Of a stretch of 64,000 bases of DNA, positions 11,090-21,731 are shown in pieces. This DNA is from Benincasa hispida (Eukaryota > Streptophyta > Magnoliopsida > Cucurbitales > Cucurbitaceae), in contig NW_024064458.1 in the NCBI RefSeq assembly GCF_009727055.1, forward strand, positions 124,001 through 188,000, given 5' to 3'. The position numbers were made by a program, and so were the translations under genes. The notes below the pieces were generated by a model. It made no database searches. It was not told where the DNA came from and saw nothing but the letters and a program-made list of their open reading frames with translations. How positions within the stretch are numbered: the stretch's first letter is position 1; each line of letters opens with the position of its first letter.

Positions 11090-12886
11090 ACACCCCGCCC
11101 CGAGCTTACACTCCTGACCCCGAGGAGAGGCATGATATTAACTGATGCTACTTTGGTTAACCTACTAGTTTCTTTTTAATAACCTTACTTATAACAGCAG
11201 CGGAAAAATATTACATGCTTTAATTAGAAACTAGTTTACAAATTCAAGTTACATTTACATGAAAGACATTATCCCAATAACCAATTTCATTTAATACTAT
11301 TTCTAGACTTGTGGCAGACCTTGACCAATACCGTAACCTGGACTCATCAGCTACCTGTAAGAGAAACACAGAGACAAACCATGAGCTTTACAAAGCTCAG
11401 TGAGTGGTAAAACAAATACAAGTCTTTTACAAGCAATATCACGAAGTTCCCATGCGAACCTCCAACATACCATGAAGCTTTCACAAACCCACCTACACAC
11501 ACGGTAGATGGTTAACATATCATAACTAAAAATATCAACTATGTGCACATACTTCTCCCTTTCATGGGCTCAGAAGCTAGGTCCATTGGCCTCTGACCAT
11601 CCCATTCAAGGTTTTCTGTCCCACAAGCTTAGGAACTAGACTTCTTGGTCCCCTGACCATCCTGTAAGGATTGATTTTGGGCTCAAGCTCTAGGTCCACA
11701 GACTCCCTGACCATCCCAACGTTGTACTCATCTCATAATATAAACTACAGCATATTAACTCAAAATATGCTTAAAAGAGTAAAATTAGTAACCATTCACA
11801 GTGATCTGTTGAGATCTTTCTTACCAGTTCACCCGGCTTCCCTTGTTCCTCCGCTGGACCCTATTTCAGGTTTAACTTTAGGCTTAGTTTACTCACTCTT
11901 TCGAGCCTTATCTCAAGACATTCCCTTCTTCAAAAATGTGTGAAAATGTCTTAACTGTAGTACCTTAAAGTTTCGCCTTGAAATTCCTTGGCGAAAGTTC
12001 CGAGTCTCAAGTTTATTCCTCCTGGCTTGACTGTCTCCTCACTGGTGTTAGAATTACGTTAAGGTAGCTTTCACACTGAAATTACACTCAATATAAAAAC
12101 TTTTGGTCAAAAAATTATCTGATTTGCACGAGTAGTTTGGAAAAGCTTCTTGTTTAAAGTTAGCCTATGCGTCTGCCCGTACAACCCTGTTCCCTTCGGC
12201 ACCTTTGCTTGTACCTCCACCCAAACACTGCCTTTCCTCCTTCGAATATCTCTTATTGTTTCCTTTCTTTGTGGTTTTTATGTACTTAACTACTGTGTCG
12301 GTTGAAGTGAGGTGTTCGACCCCTTTTATAGGCGTTCAACCTTTTTCCTTTGCCCGACACCTCTTCCCTTGATCACATCCAAGTGTTTTCCTTATCTTTT
12401 TCCAACTCCCAGCCTCTTCCTGCTTGATGTGTCTTCACCTTACACTATCAATGCATCCCTCACATCAATGCAATCTTAAGTGTCCTCCTCCTCCATAGCC
12501 AGCATTTAAGGCTTAACTTTGCATGTCTGCTCATGCACCCAACTCATTTACTTAAAGCCTAAGACTCCTTCCTAAAAGGCCACAAGTCTGGATGACGTCC
12601 TTGGATGCGTCCATCCACCCTCATATGTGTTCGTCCAACTTCATATGTAGTCATCTAGCCACAAATGTGCCCATCCAATTGGCGCAACATTCCTATGTCT
12701 GGATACCACCAATTGGCGCATGCGTCCATCCTAGCTCATCTTACCGTCGCATCGTTCATCGCCTAACGCTGTTGTCGCATACTACCAATGCATAATGTTG
12801 CCGCATAGCATCGACGCATAGCGTTGCCGCATAGCACCAACGCATAGCATCACCATGTGACACCAACGCATAGTGCTACCGTATAC
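11090..12886 (-). mobile_element. LTR-B repeat (TGTCACACCCCGCCCC terminus), truncated by assembly join
   Basis: Starts TGTCACACCCCGCCCCGAG at 11,090, immediately after a Copia LTR sequence ending ATAACCAGTC. It is the reverse complement of parts of the plus copies at 16,962-19,776 and 41,236-46,224. On the minus strand it carries a TATA box (12,322-12,332). Upstream of that (12,590-12,880 on plus) is a minisatellite of units resembling CGCATAGCATCACC. The far end is lost at the artificial junction at 12,887. Non-coding; probably the LTR of a Gypsy-type element. Confidence 0.65.
12322..12332 (-). promoter_or_regulatory. TATA box of LTR-B
   Basis: Minus strand reads CCTATAAAAGG. It matches CCTATAAATAGG at 18,273 and 43,044 in the two other LTR-B copies at the same place in the repeat, so it is probably the retrotransposon core promoter. 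Confidence 0.6.
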
Positions 12887-12924
12887 CTGTCTCTTATACA
12901 CATCTAGATGTGTATAAGAGACAG
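12887..12924. other. Nextera/Tn5 mosaic-end junction adapter (artefact), copy 1
   Basis: CTGTCTCTTATACACATCT is followed directly by its exact reverse complement. The 19-bp word is the Tn5 mosaic end; two back to back form the known circularisation junction of Nextera mate-pair libraries. No plant element has this sequence, so it marks unremoved adapter in the assembly. Confidence 0.97.
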
Positions 12925-13466
12925 ATGAGACGGTGTGTGGCGCCACATCGTTCAAGCCCCGGAATCAATCCTTAAGGGAGCAATCTATCTACTTACCTCT
13001 GCTTCAGGGAAGGAGTGAATTCCATCTTGTGTAACTGAGTTCTCAGCTCCCCAATCAGATGAATCCCCAAAGTGGTAGGTTTGAGGCGGCAATCTGGCCA
13101 CTGCACCCATGAAAATCAAAAGACCGCCCTCAAAGACAGGAGTTCCTAACTCACTCAGGATTAAGGTCATGTTACCTATGGTCAACCTCGTGAAGTGAAG
13201 TCTTTGTCATAAACGACGTTATATAACAAGACTATACACTTCGTGGTCTGGCCTTATATAAAGTCCTTTGTATAGGACACCCTTGCTCACACGTCTCCAC
13301 ATGAATGATCAGGATCAGACCATCTGTAGCATGTCACAATACTTGTAACTATCTACAAAGCGGGCCTCATATGTCACTAGGTTAAGGTTTCCCTCTTATA
13401 TCCATATACTACAGACTATTTTGGTTATCACTTAAGGCACGATCTCCTTGTATGTCTCCACATATA
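12925..13466 (-). repeat. Perfect 542-bp duplicate of 13,667-14,208 between two adapters (artefact)
   Basis: Every base I compared matches 13,667-14,208 at a constant offset of 742. The copy starts and stops exactly at the two adapter junctions. The sequence itself is part of a Copia LTR on the minus strand. Identity of this order in otherwise diverged LTRs, bounded by adapters, indicates a mate-pair read inserted into the contig rather than a biological duplication. Confidence 0.93.
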
Positions 13467-13504
13467 CTGTCTCTTATACACATCTAGATGTGTATAAGAG
13501 ACAG
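13467..13504. other. Nextera/Tn5 mosaic-end junction adapter (artefact), copy 2
   Basis: Same 19-bp mosaic end plus its reverse complement as at 12,887-12,924. On its right the Copia LTR resumes with TAACCAATCAATAGTGC. Confidence 0.97.
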
Positions 13505-14343
13505 TAACCAATCAATAGTGCAATGACCCTTCACAAATTTCTCGTAAGTACAGCTGGGCCAAAATACCATTTTACCACTGTAGTTACATTTTACTCCTTA
13601 AGTACCATTGATCCCTCCAATGAACAATACATCATAGTCCTACTATGAGTGGACACCTCTCGGGCCATGAGACGGTGTGTGGCGCCACATCGTTCAAGCC
13701 CCGGAATCAATCCTTAAGGGAGCAATCTATCTACTTACCTCTGCTTCAGGGAAGGAGTGAATTCCATCTTGTGTAACTGAGTTCTCAGCTCCCCAATCAG
13801 ATGAATCCCCAAAGTGGTAGGTTTGAGGCGGCAATCTGGCCACTGCACCCATGAAAATCAAAAGACCGCCCTCAAAGACAGGAGTTCCTAACTCACTCAG
13901 GATTAAGGTCATGTTACCTATGGTCAACCTCGTGAAGTGAAGTCTTTGTCATAAACGACGTTATATAACAAGACTATACACTTCGTGGTCTGGCCTTATA
14001 TAAAGTCCTTTGTATAGGACACCCTTGCTCACACGTCTCCACATGAATGATCAGGATCAGACCATCTGTAGCATGTCACAATACTTGTAACTATCTACAA
14101 AGCGGGCCTCATATGTCACTAGGTTAAGGTTTCCCTCTTATATCCATATACTACAGACTATTTTGGTTATCACTTAAGGCACGATCTCCTTGTATGTCTC
14201 CACATATATGCTTAAGTTACAATGACAACCTGGAATCTTAGCTCATTGGTTTGTGGTAAAGTAAATAAAACATCTCATGTTCCATAGACAACAGTGAAGA
14301 AAACTACAGGAAACAACGAGAATTTAAGGCATCAACCCCAAAA
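13505..14343 (-). mobile_element. Copia LTR, minus, second part (5' end of the LTR)
   Basis: Continues the LTR broken at 11,089. It includes the GGTGTGTGGCGCCACATCG block, the ACTTCGTGGTCTGG block and the end GGCATCAACCCC, which on the minus strand is the LTR start. LTR-A sequence follows, with ATTTG as probable target-site duplication (9,823-9,827 and 14,344-14,348). Confidence 0.7.
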
Positions 14344-15612
14344 ATTTGTCCTTCAATTGTTCAAAAATTAATTCAAGACCTTAAAATTAATCTTCAATTA
14401 GGAACTAATTCTATTCCAATTTTCCTTAATTTTTTCATTTAACCCTAATTAGGGTTTACTTCAAATTAACCCCTTAATCAACTTCAAAGTAGATTTAGGA
14501 TTCCAATTTCTTCTAAGTTCAGGTTTAAGGTATCATAAAAATACCAATTGGATCCTTAATTATTCTTGAGAACACCTTAATTAACCTAACCTTTTAATGA
14601 CGGACAATAGATGACAGACAAAAGTCAAATAGGAAAGTTAACTCTTTCTTCAACCTCCAACCCAAAAATTTCTAGATTTGATCTCTGTTTTTCCGGTGAG
14701 CGTTTCAGACTTAAATTCATCATTTTCTGGCCATTTAAAGCTTAATAACATACGAAAAACTTTTACACATCTTCTTAATTCACTTACCTCAAATTTTAAA
14801 CATCCGAATTGCCCTAGAACTCCCGGAATCGACCAATCTTTCCATGGTGCCTTTGTTTTTTCGGTTACTAGTTGCAGAACTTTTAGAGCTTAAAATCAAC
14901 AATTCTAGCAAATAACGAACAAATGAAAGACCATAGAACTCTAGAAGAACCCTAGAATTAACTTACCGTTAAATGTGGAGCTTCGAATTAGCTTCTAACT
15001 CCCCGAGCATCCTCTGTTTTCACGATAACTCTAGTGCCACTGTTTTTGGTCGTTTTCCTTACTTCTCCGGCCAAATTTCTTCAAATAAAGCCTTCTACGA
15101 GCTTCTTCTTTACTTCCTCTTTAATTTGTTGCATTTTGCCCAATTTTCCTTCACAAGAAAGGCCCTAATTCGAAAACTATTTCTTCATCTTTTTAAACCG
15201 GCCGAACACCCCAACTCTCCAAATTCTTGCTTATTGCCCGATTGCCACCTTCAGCTTTGGCTTTTTCAAGTATTTGGATGACTCTCCTTTCACCTTTTGG
15301 GGCACTCAATTAGAAAATTTGATGAAGATAATCCAATTTGTCCGAATTTCATTCCTTTCATTTTTTTCTTCCTTTCTCTTGGTCCACCCAATTTCCATCC
15401 AGTTTTCCTTCAATTTCCAGCCCAAATCAAGTAATACAAGCCCACAACACCTCCAGTTCTCTATTAAACCCTTGAAATTTCTAAAATTGTCCATATATCA
15501 AAAGTATTGACTTTTTGACTTTGAGTTTGATGGTTGACTGTTGACTTTGACTAATCCGAACACGTCTAATTCATCATCGAATTTACTTTACATGCTTAAC
15601 TAAGTTCGTTAC
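14344..15612 (-). mobile_element. LTR-A repeat, reverse copy, part 3 (left arm of a large inverted repeat)
   Basis: Reverse complement of 15,800-16,961 joined to 19,777-20,110. Examples are CCCGAGCATCCTCTGTTTTCACG here against its complement at about 16,630-16,660, and ACCCTAATTAGGGTTTAC here against the same palindromic word at about 20,010. Short open frames of 70-100 codons (for example 14,973-15,281) have no family resemblance and fall in repeat sequence, so I do not call genes. Confidence 0.6.
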
Positions 15613-15799
15613 TGTAAACCGTCTCTTCTTCTACTCTTTCTTAGAATATTAGGAAGCACATAGTTGAGATTGAACTTGGGGACTCGAGATAAAGTTTGAT
15701 GTGGATCTCTTGTTAAGATTTATAAGTAAAAATAAAAATATTTAGATTGACATTTGTTTCATTTAGGAAGAGGAAATAAGGATTGGAGGCATAGTTTGA
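15613..15799. repeat. Spacer of the LTR-A inverted repeat, itself repeated in reverse at 21,567-21,731
   Basis: This 187-bp segment separates the two facing LTR-A copies. Its sequence (AATATTAGGAAGCACATAG..GGGGACTCGAGATAAAG..) returns as reverse complement right after the forward LTR-A copy. It may be the start of the LTR or a remnant of internal sequence. Confidence 0.55.
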
Positions 15800-16961
15800 G
15801 GTAACGAACCTAGTCAAGTAAATTCGTTGATGAATTTGGCATGCTCGGGACAGGTCAAAGTCAATTGTAAAAGTTAACGGTCAAAGTCAATGTCAAAGTA
15901 AAAAAAGTCAAAATTTTGAAAAGTGGTGAAATTTTGGTAATTTCTTAGTTTTAAAAGAAAATTTGGCTTGTTTAAGACTTATTAGGCAAAACTAGCTGAA
16001 ATTTGAAGGAAATTAAGGGGAAAAACATGTGAACCGAGAGGAAGAGGGATTTTTTTTTTGAGAGATTTTGGAAAAATTAAGGTGCTTTCTATTGAAATTT
16101 CTTATTGGATGGCTTTGAGGTTAAGGATTAATCATCTGGCACGTGTTAAACCGGAAATTGCAGAAAACGAAGAGAAAAAGTGGTGAAATTTTGGTAATTT
16201 CTAAGGTAAATTGCTTGTTGAAGACTTATTGGACATAAATGTACTGGAAATTATTTAAGGGAAAATTATGAGAACCGAGAGAAAGAGGAAAAAAAAGAAT
16301 TTGAGAGATTTTGGAAAAATTAAGGTGTTTTCTATTGAAATTTCTTATTGGATAGCTTTGAGGATAAGGATTAATCATCTGGGCACGTGTTAAACCCGAA
16401 ATTGAAGCTGGGAAACGAAGAGAGAAAGGGAATTACGAATTTTCTGAGTTTGGCCGACCGAAGAAGAGGAAAAAGTTGTTTCCGAATTAGGGTCGTTTTT
16501 GTGAAGGAAAATTAGGTAGAATTCAACCAAATTAAAGAGGAAGTAAGGCAGAAGCTCTTAGAAGGCTTGATTTGAAGAAATTTGGCCGAAGAAGTAAGGA
16601 AAACGAAGAAAAATAGTGGCACTAGAGTTATCACGAAAACAGAGGATGCTCGGGTTTTTAGCAAATTCAGGGAGTTATAGGCTAATTCGAAGCTCCAAAT
16701 TTAAGGGTAAGTTACTTATAAGCTTCTTTTAGAGTTCTATCGTCTTAAATTTGATCGTTATTGGCTGAAATTTGTGATTCTATGTTCTAAAAGTTCTACT
16801 TTTTCTCGCCGGAAAAACAGGGGTACCATGGAAAGATTGGTGATTCCGGGAGTTCTAGGGCAATTCGGACGTCCAAACTTTTAGATAAGTTAATTAAGAG
16901 GATGGGTAAAAGGTTTTTATAGGCTAATTAAGCTTTAAATGGCTGGAAAATGATGAATTTA
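15800..16961 (+). mobile_element. LTR-A repeat, forward copy, part 1 (right arm of the inverted repeat)
   Basis: Begins GTAACGAACCTAGTC, mirrored at 15,605-15,612. It is interrupted after GATGAATTTA at 16,961 by the LTR-B element and resumes at 19,777 with the target duplicate ATTTA. Contains a direct tandem duplication (15,919-16,430). Confidence 0.6.
15919..16430 (+). repeat. Tandem duplication, unit about 258 bp
   Basis: AAAAGTGGTGAAATTTTGG starts at 15,919 and again at 16,177. Both units then run through GAACCGAGAG, GAGAGATTTTGG, TTCTTATTGGAT and GGCACGTGTTAAAC in the same order with small differences. It lies within LTR-A. Confidence 0.8.
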
Positions 16962-19776
16962 TATGAAACCTGAATTTCCATTTTCCCTACTTAAGCAAGT
17001 GGTTAAGGGAATTAACTAAGTGAAAGTTAAATCCTATGTTGAAGTGAAGGAAATTTCTAAGTGTTAAATAGATTTTCCTTTAGTAGCTTGGAGTTAAGCT
17101 TAAATTAATGAAAATTGACTAAGTTTTGGACTAGACATAGGAAGGGTTAAGCATAGTACAGTAACTTCCGGAATGAATAGCTAAGTCTCATATCTTCTTC
17201 TAGTGAGTGAAAGCTTTAACAGCTACCGATTCGCACCCGCCGGTCAAAGAATGCCCTAGTGAATGGTAATACAAAATGAACAAGACTTGAGCTGCCTATG
17301 CATTGGCCATAAGATCGTGGAAAGATTACTTGGGCAAAGGGTGAAGTTGAAATAGGAGTGACACATGCGCTGTTCTTAGAGGTTAGACCAATGCATAGAC
17401 TTGATGGATGCGTTGGATGTGTTGCAAACCTTGGATGCAGTATGCGTCCATACAGCTGAAGGAAGACAGCCGAGGGTGATGCGTTGGTATGGCGCGAGGG
17501 CATGAGGATGTGCACGGACACGAGGGTCGCGTTAGCCTGATGGATGCGTTAGACCAACCGAGTGTCTTATGCGTCGATGCGGCCGAGTGTCCTATGCGTC
17601 GATGCCAAGCGCCCATGCCAAGCACCCTGGCCAATCCCGTGCAAGACGGCATGCAGTGATGTCGTGTGAGCTATGTGTCGAAGACGAGCGACCATTCGAT
17701 GCGTTGATGTCGTGCGACCATGCTATGCGCTGAAAGTTGATGATGGCATGCACGTTGGATATGTTGGGTGCGACAACTCTGTTAAGGTATAGGCCATGCG
17801 ATGGGCTAGGTTGGACGCATGGTGGTTGGCTCTTGCGATGGTTATGGCTTGCAATGGCTGAGTAAGTGGGTTACGATGGTGTTGTGTTGAAAACCAAGGG
17901 TTGCTATGCATTGATTGCATACTCTGCGTTGATGATTACACTATGCGTTGATTATAGACTATGCGTTGATGGCCAACTATGCATTGATAGCATACTATGC
18001 ATTGAACATCCAAGGGTTTGTGGACGCATATGAAGGATGAGCTCATATGGAGGACGTCATCGGACATGTGGCTTGTTAAGAGGAATTCTTCAACCTTGAG
18101 AAAATTAGGTAGATGCATAAGAAGACATGTAAAAGATGAGGGCAATGCGTTGGTGAAAAGAGAAGAAGACACTTTGGCTTGCGCTGATGTAAGAATGCGT
18201 TGATGGTGTGAGGAAAAGACACTTGGACATGCGGTCAAGTAGGAGGTGTCGGCCGTGGAACAATCTTGGACGCCTATAAATAGGGCCAAGGACTTCAGAT
18301 GAGAACTCAAATTCTCTTCAAAGGACATAAAGAAGAGTGTATTGGGAGAAGACCATGTGTTGGTCAAGAAGTTCCAAGAGGGGAGATGTTGTCGGGCAGA
18401 AAAGACAGGAAGTAGCATTAACTTGGAACGCGGAGTTCTCCCAGAATACTCATGCATTTGATGTGATTCTAAATCTATCTAAAAGCTAAAATAGTCTAGT
18501 TTTCAGGGTAGGGCTGTCGGAGAATAAGTTCCAAGGGATTGGGCTGGAAACTGAGAAAAGGACAGAAGGGTCAGACTGCGGGGTAAGCTTGGGCTAGTCT
18601 TGAGGATTTTGAGATTCCGGCCAAACCACGAAGATTTATGAGCTAGGATTTTATAGTAAGCTTTCTAGGACATTTTAGAACATGTTTGCATAAGGAAGTA
18701 TCTTAAAATATGGTTTAGAACTATGAGTAATCTAAGATGTTATTTGAATATGGAATTTAGGGTTCAAAAGGGAAACCAAGGAAACTTAAGGAACTTCAGA
18801 AAGGGAAGTTCCTAACCAACCAAGGTGAGTGGTTATTGTGTGTTGTATTGTTGATCTAATTTCTATATACAGGTAAATATATATATATATATAAGATAAT
18901 GTTAAATTGGCATGATCAGGGATATATGTTTATTTGATTACTATGCTTGTTAAGATATTGCTTGTATGTTTGTTTTGGAAACTGAAGTTGTACTCAGGAT
19001 ATATAGTTATTATGCTTGAAAAGGTACTTGGCGGGAAAATATAGTCGGGTTTGGTTGACGAAAAATGATAGTCGGTAACGACCGACAGGAAATATAGTCA
19101 AGTGACCTAAGCATAGCTAGTAGGAAAATAGTCGATGTGCACATTGGCGGGATAATAGGGTACAGGGAAAGTTTCCATAGAAACTGTTGTTGTCTTAGTA
19201 TACGTGTGAAAGTACTGGGAAAAATGTAGGATCATGCCAGGGATAACCAATGGTAAAGCTGGGGATGTTTTTATTATGTAATAACCAACGGTCAAGCTAG
19301 GGTTGATTGTTTTAACCAGCAGTCGAGCTGGGGGTTGTCCAACGGTTTGGCTGGAAAATTAATTGAACTTGTGGTAATGTTCTTGTTGACTATGCATTTC
19401 TTTCCAAAAGTATATTTCTGTTGACAAAGTTTTTTTTTTTTAATCTAAAAGCACCCCCCTCCCCCCCCCCCCCAAGTAGCGAAAGGTGAGGAGTTTTAGG
19501 GTACTGCTAAGGTCAAGATGTGCCACATTCCATAATTACACTTCTTGAGGGTTTTAAAGTTATTGTTGTAAACTTTGTAATTAAGGCTTGGAGTTGTATG
19601 CACATCACATTGTTGTAATAAAATGAGCCTACTTAATTAGTTGTTGAATTTGTTCATTGGTATCAGAGTTACTTTCGCAAGAGTTATTAGGCAGTAAGTG
19701 TCAACAAAAGGGTTGATAACTGCTGCAGCCACACCCTTTCTCAGGCTCGGAGGGTAGTCTGGAGCGGGGTGTGACA
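16962..19776 (+). mobile_element. LTR-B repeat, plus, inserted in LTR-A with ATTTA target duplication
   Basis: ATTTA occurs at 16,957-16,961 and 19,777-19,781 on the two sides. The host LTR-A reads continuously across it (compare 14,690-14,720 reversed). The 2.8-kb insert has a U3 with dense GCGTTGATG/GATGCGTTGG-like short repeats (17.4-18.0 kb), a TATA box at 18,273, an AATAAAATG poly(A)-type signal near 19,617 and the terminus GGGGTGTGACA. A poly-C tract lies at 19,453-19,473. No coding region, so probably a solo LTR. TTGGTATCAGAG at 19,657-19,668 resembles an initiator-Met primer site but lies inside the repeat. Confidence 0.65.
18273..18284 (+). promoter_or_regulatory. TATA box of LTR-B
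   Basis: CCTATAAATAGG, followed by a conserved CTCAAATTCTCTTCAAAGGACAT segment also found after the TATA box at 43,044. Conservation between the two copies supports a promoter role. Confidence 0.6.
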
Positions 19777-21565
19777 ATTTAAGTCTGAAACACTCACCGG
19801 ATAAATAGAGGTTAAATCTGAAAATTTCTGTGTTGGAGGTTGAAGAAAGAGTTGACTTTGCTGTTTGACTTCTGTCTGTCATCTATTGAGGTGTTCTCAA
19901 GCATAATTAGGGATCCAATTGGTATTGTTTTGATATCTTAAACTTGAAATTAGAAGAAATTGGGATCTTAAGTCAACTTTGAAGTTGATTAAGGGGTTAA
20001 TTTAAAGTAAACCCTAATTAGGGTTAATGAGAAAAATTAAGAAAAATTGGAATAAAATTAGTTTATTGAAGATTTATTTTAAGGTATTGAGTTAATTTTA
20101 GAGTAATTGAAGGACCAATTACAAAGAAGACTCTACCTTGAATCATATAAGGATTGGGCAAAAGTTTAAGTCAAATTGGTTATACTTGAAGATTAATTTT
20201 CAAATAATTGGATTATGGTCATGTGAAGGATAACTAAAGGATTATCAATATAATTTCAGGATAAACGGGAAATAGAGAAACCGAAATTATGAGGAGGAGC
20301 TGATTAACAGTGAGTGGTTTATTTTCGAATAATTTGATGTAGAACTAATTATTTATTATAGTATGTTATGATTTATGAAATGTGATAGCATGATCTGTTT
20401 TACTTAACTAATATTTCAAAAATGTTAAAATCATGATTTCTGAACTCTCATTGGTTTATATAAGCATGATTTATGACAATGTAGTTTGTAACCAGAGTTT
20501 ACACAATTGTGACTTGTATGGTTTTATATGAAAATTTCTTGCTGTTGAATTTTAAAATGTTGAATAGTTGTGAAAATGGTTTCAAACTACTGATTCTTGT
20601 ACCCGGGAGATGGTTATATTTTCGTGCTACTTGAACGTGTTTTAGTAGCATCGTTTAAGCGATCCTGGGGCTACTGGGGTTAGATGTGAATAGAGTATAC
20701 CGGGAAGTCCAGAGGAACCTGTGCCTGTAGCATTACCTAGGCTATCAGGGGGCTACCACCTGGGTCAGATATAGCTAGAGTATATTGAGGAGTCTAGAGT
20801 AACCTGGGCCTGTGGTGTGTATCTATGCTTAGCCTTGAGGCAGCTCTGTGCGCACGTATGACCTTATGATTTGGTTTACACTGCGGGGTGCCTTTTTTTA
20901 TCCAGAGTAACCCACCGTTGTAAACGAGTATTTGGGTACAAAGTTGGTGTGGTTTTCTCATAACGACTGAATGCTTTATAATGTGCTTATGAATTGATCA
21001 TGCCACTTTTTTTACTAGCACGTGTTTAAAATGTTGTTGAGTCTTTAATACTTTGTTTAATGATTTACTGAATGATTTGATAAACTTTATTGATGATTTA
21101 GAAAACAATAGCTTATGTTTATTTTAAACTACAACTCACTAGGTTTTAGCTCATGCTTTATATGTTTTATGTTTTTTCCCACCCTCAGGTAGCGACAAGT
21201 TCATGCTGAGCCGTCAAACGCCACTAGTGTTGTCAAACATCTATTGTATTGTTTGTGCATGGATTTGAGAGTATTCCAGAATAACTAAAACTTGTGAGTT
21301 ACATGTCATTGGAGGTTTTGTTCAAAATAATCCTTACTATTGGTCTGTAAATCTCTTTAAACAGTATTGTGATTTAAACTGAATCAAATTCCTAAATTTG
21401 TCAATGAACATAGATTATTTTTGGAAATGGGTTTGGATGTCTGGGTTTGGTCTTGAGTATAGGATATGTTAAGAGTTGGGACATTAGATGTCATAGAGAG
21501 AAGTGATGTTTAACGTCTTCATGCTTCGTTCTAGGTTATAAGAGAAATCTAGAACGGGGTGTGAC
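19777..21565 (+). mobile_element. LTR-A repeat, forward copy, part 2
   Basis: Runs from ATTTAAGTCTGAAAC to AGAACGGGGTGTGAC. Reverse complements of this stretch make up 14,344-14,720, 9,692-9,828 and 6,488-7,793. Contains the pair of near-repeats CCTGGGCCTGTGG / CCTGTGCCTGTAG in the 20.6-20.9 kb section. No coding potential recognised. Confidence 0.6.
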
Positions 21566-21731
21566 TGCTACCCTCAAATTATTCCTCGAATACTTATTTC
21601 CTCTTCCTAAATGAAACAAACGTCAATCCAAATCTTTTTATTTTTAATTATAAATTTTAACAAGAGATCCACATCAAACTTTATCTCGAGTCCCCGAGTT
21701 CAATCTCAACTATATGCTTCCTAATATTCCA
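21566..21731 (-). repeat. Inverted copy of the 15.6-15.8 kb spacer
   Basis: Reverse complement of about 15,644-15,803: CTACCCTCAAATTATTCC, then ATTTCCTCTTCCTAAATGAAAC, GATCCACATCAAAC and TTCCTAATATTCC in matching order. Confidence 0.75.

Noticed and set aside
12887..13504. Possible real Tn5/IS50 insertion
   Set aside because: Only two 19-bp mosaic ends back to back are present, with no transposase or resistance genes and no 9-bp target duplication. The bracketed DNA is a perfect copy of the neighbouring plant LTR. Library adapter explains all of it.
12985..13927. Two identical 66-codon minus frames (12,985-13,185 and 13,727-13,927)
   Set aside because: They fall in a Copia LTR, and the first lies in the artefactual duplicate. 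No protein family resemblance.
14678..15510. Open frames of 70-102 codons on plus
   Set aside because: They lie in the reverse LTR-A arm; the mirrored sequence at 15.8-16.9 kb does not preserve the frames.
17390..18010. CRISPR-like regular repeats
   Set aside because: Units are degenerate, overlapping and unevenly spaced with no unique spacers, and the DNA is plant nuclear.
17216..18457. Cluster of open frames up to 173 codons on the minus strand
   Set aside because: They lie in the LTR-B U3, where the repeated word GCGTTGATG leaves few stop codons in reverse. Composition is Ser/His/Thr-rich low complexity.
19657..19668. TTGGTATCAGAG as the primer site of a full retrotransposon
   Set aside because: The repeat ends about 100 bp later with a target duplicate, there is no internal region, and the site is not conserved in the copy at 46.1 kb. 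Kept only as an observation.
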